This document shows, in pieces, positions 41,688 through 43,479 of a DNA stretch of 43,479 nt (the stretch's first letter is position 1; each line of letters starts with the position of its first letter). The stretch lies in contig JAISAO010000027.1 in NCBI GenBank assembly GCA_031266665.1, positions 1 through 43,479 of the forward strand, written 5' to 3'. The notes beneath the pieces are model-generated. The model was given only the letters and a program-made list of their open reading frames with translations. It made no database searches and was not told the DNA's origin. The translations under genes were made by a program, and so were the position numbers. The DNA comes from Propionibacteriaceae bacterium. Its GTDB lineage: Bacteria; Actinomycetota; Actinomycetes; Propionibacteriales; Propionibacteriaceae.

Positions 41688-42695
41688 TCAGCCGAGCAGT
41701 AGTTGGGCGATTTGGACGGCGTTGGTGGCGGCGCCCTTGCGGGTGTTGTCGGCCACGTTCCACAAGTTGATGCCGGAGTCGACCGAGAAGTCGCGTCGCA
41801 GCCGGCCGACGTACACCTGGTCGTGGCCCGCCACGTCGCGCGCCAGCGGGTAGACCGATTGGGCCGGATCGTCTTGGACGACGATGCCGGGGGCGGCGGC
41901 CAAGACCTGGCGGACCTCGTCGATATCGGCGAAGGGGCGCTCGAACTCGACGTTGATCGACTCGGAGTGGGCGTAGTAGACCGGCACGCGGACGGTCGTG
42001 GCGGTCACCTTGATGGTGGGATCACCGAGGATCTTGTGGGTCTCGTTGATCATCTTCATCTCTTCTTTGGTGTAGCCGTTGTCCTCGAAGACGTCGATCT
42101 GGGGCAAGACGTTGAAGGCGATCGGATGGGGGTAGGCGGCCAGCAGGTCGTTTCCTTTGACGCCCTCCTCCAGGTCGCGCAGGCCCTTGACGCCGGAGCC
42201 GGAGACGGCCTGGTAGGTGGAGTAGACCACGCGCTTGAGGCCGAAGGCGTCCTGCAGCGGCTTCAGCGCCACCACGGCCTGGATGGTCGAGCAGTTGGGG
42301 TTGGCGATGATGCCCTTGGGCCGGTTGGCCACCTCTTGCGGGTTGACCTCCGGCACCACCAGCGGGCAGCCGGGGTCCATCCGCCACTGGGACGAGTTGT
42401 CGACCACGATGGTGCCGTGGGCGGCGGCGATGGGGGCGAATCGGGCCGAGGTCCCGCCGCCGGCCGAGAACAGGGCGATATCGATATCGCCGCCGTCGAA
42501 GGAATGCTCGGTCAGCTCCTCCATCACCCATTCACGGCCGTCGAAGGGCAGGGTCTGGCCGGCCAACTCGGCCCGCTCCAGCATATGGACGTCGTTGTAG
42601 GGGAACTTGAACTGCTCCAACACGGTGCGGAAGGTCGTGCCCACGACGCCGGCGGCCCCGACGATAGCGATATTAGGTTTGCTCATATTACCCAT
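41688..42695 (-). CDS. asd: Aspartate-semialdehyde dehydrogenase
   Basis: 335 residues; ATG at 42695, with AAGGAGCAAGGAA upstream. It reduces aspartyl phosphate to aspartate semialdehyde with NADPH. Features: NADP-binding IAIVGAAGVVGTTF, the catalytic Cys C135 in ANPNCSTIQ, the His-containing GHDQVYVGRLRRD near the end, and the PHPIAFNVLPQID block. It is transcribed with hom and lysC. Confidence 0.96.
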   Translation of the reverse strand: MGNMSKPNIAIVGAAGVVGTTFRTVLEQFKFPYNDVHMLERAELAGQTLPFDGREWVMEELTEHSFDGGDIDIALFSAGGGTSARFAPIAAAHGTIVVDNSSQWRMDPGCPLVVPEVNPQEVANRPKGIIANPNCSTIQAVVALKPLQDAFGLKRVVYSTYQAVSGSGVKGLRDLEEGVKGNDLLAAYPHPIAFNVLPQIDVFEDNGYTKEEMKMINETHKILGDPTIKVTATTVRVPVYYAHSESINVEFERPFADIDEVRQVLAAAPGIVVQDDPAQSVYPLARDVAGHDQVYVGRLRRDFSVDSGINLWNVADNTRKGAATNAVQIAQLLLG

Positions 42696-42819
42696 AGTGT
42701 TCCTTGCTCCTTAGTCGGTCTTGGGCGCGGCGGCTGAAGATTACACCAGCCGCGCCGGGGTTGTCGAAACGTGAAATAACAGACCATTTTCCCCGGCCCT
42801 GGGGCGGGGAAAAGCGGTT

Positions 42820-43479
42820 TCAGCGGGAGGCCGCGTCGATGGCGATGATGTCGCTGAGCAGCGCGTAAGCCGTCTCGGTGCGTCCGGCCCCGGGGCCGGA
42901 AATGGTCACCCGGCCCAAATACTTGGTGTCGAAGGTGATGGCGTTGGTGGCCCCGGAGACGCCGGCCAGCGGATGGTCGCCGGCCAGCGCGAGCGGCGCG
43001 ACTCGGACCGTCAGGCTGCCGTCGGGGTTCGACCGGCCGGAGCCGATCAGCTTCCAGCGCTCGCCCCGCTGGGCGGCCTGGGCGATGTCGTCCGGGGTCA
43101 GGCCGGTGATCCCGGACGTCGGCACGTCGGCGGCGGCCAAGTCGGCCCCCAGCAGTTCGTTGGCCAAGATGGCGACCTTCAGTCGGACGTCGCCGCCGCC
43201 GATGTCGGCCGTCGGATCGGCCTCGGCGTAGCCCAACTCCTGGGCCTCCTTGATGGCGCTGGCTTGGTCCAGCCCGGCCTCCATGCGGCCCAGGATGTAG
43301 TTCGAGGTGCCGTTGAGGATGCCCTCGAAGGCGCTGATGCCGACGCCGGCCAAGGGGCCTCGGGCCAGGCGGATGACCGGGGTGCCGCTCATCACCGCGC
43401 CCTCGTATTCGAAATGGACGCCGTGGGCGGCGGCCAGGGCCTTCAACTCGGCCCCGGCGAAGGCCACCGGACCCTTGTT
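42820..43479 (-). CDS. hom: Homoserine dehydrogenase (partial, C-terminal part)
   Basis: The frame enters from the right edge; 219 codons of the C-terminal part are visible, and the nucleotide-binding N-terminus is outside. NKGPVA opens the visible part, followed by GILNGTSNYILGRME, the catalytic-region PTADIGGGDVRLKVAILAN and a short end without an ACT domain. It reduces aspartate semialdehyde to homoserine. The stop lies 124 bp before asd on the same strand. Confidence 0.93.
   Translation of the reverse strand, partial: NKGPVAFAGAELKALAAAHGVHFEYEGAVMSGTPVIRLARGPLAGVGISAFEGILNGTSNYILGRMEAGLDQASAIKEAQELGYAEADPTADIGGGDVRLKVAILANELLGADLAAADVPTSGITGLTPDDIAQAAQRGERWKLIGSGRSNPDGSLTVRVAPLALAGDHPLAGVSGATNAITFDTKYLGRVTISGPGAGRTETAYALLSDIIAIDAASR

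Overview
The window is a high-GC, gene-dense stretch that looks like an actinobacterium. It shows strong G/C codon bias, DtxR/IdeR-like iron boxes, leaderless-looking promoters (TANNNT about 7 nt before the start codon) and Gram-positive lipoproteins. The metabolic genes (4-hydroxybutyryl-CoA dehydratase, FixABCX, butyryl-CoA-dehydrogenase-like enzyme, aspartase) point to an anaerobic or facultative fermenter. No rRNA, tRNA, CRISPR array or insertion sequence was recognised.

Region 1 (1-5162, minus strand) reads as one six-gene operon. A small secreted Cys-containing peptide comes first, then three tandem paralogous lipoproteins, a membrane-anchored adaptor-like protein, and a MacB-like ABC transporter that runs off the left edge. 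This is the best candidate for an undescribed system: a peptide toxin (or signal), repeated surface lipoproteins and an export/immunity pump.

Region 2 (5380-17415, plus strand) is an 11-gene iron-uptake operon: FTR1 permease, P19-type lipoprotein, DUF2318-type membrane Fe-S protein, two FtsX-type permeases, ABC ATPase, FMN-binding lipoprotein, ApbE flavin transferase, FeoA, FeoB and FeoC-like. Two DtxR-like boxes precede it and a third sits directly before feoA. Almost every protein has low-complexity, repeat-derived tails or loops.

Region 3 (17470-22876) is an accessory island. It holds an orphan excisionase-type DNA-binding protein, an MFS exporter with an ATP-grasp ligase (possible make-and-export pair for a small peptide), a truncated PIN toxin with its small upstream partner, a frameshifted MFS transporter, and an unknown membrane protein.

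Region 4 (22996-33970, plus strand) starts with glutamate racemase and continues with a catabolic cluster. It contains 4-hydroxybutyryl-CoA dehydratase, a NifU-like protein, 4-hydroxybutyrate CoA-transferase, an alpha/beta hydrolase, an acyl-CoA dehydrogenase, EtfB/EtfA/FixC/FixX and thiolase. Together they would convert 4-hydroxybutyrate to crotonyl-CoA, then to butyryl-CoA or acetyl-CoA, with an electron-transfer (possibly bifurcating) FixABCX complex.

Region 5 (34124-43479) carries an ion-transporter-superfamily protein, dapA, aspartase, an APC amino-acid permease and an Lrp/AsnC regulator on plus. On minus lie the aspartate-family biosynthesis genes hom (cut by the right edge), asd and a short aspartokinase. 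Aspartate/fumarate fermentation and lysine/threonine synthesis therefore sit side by side.
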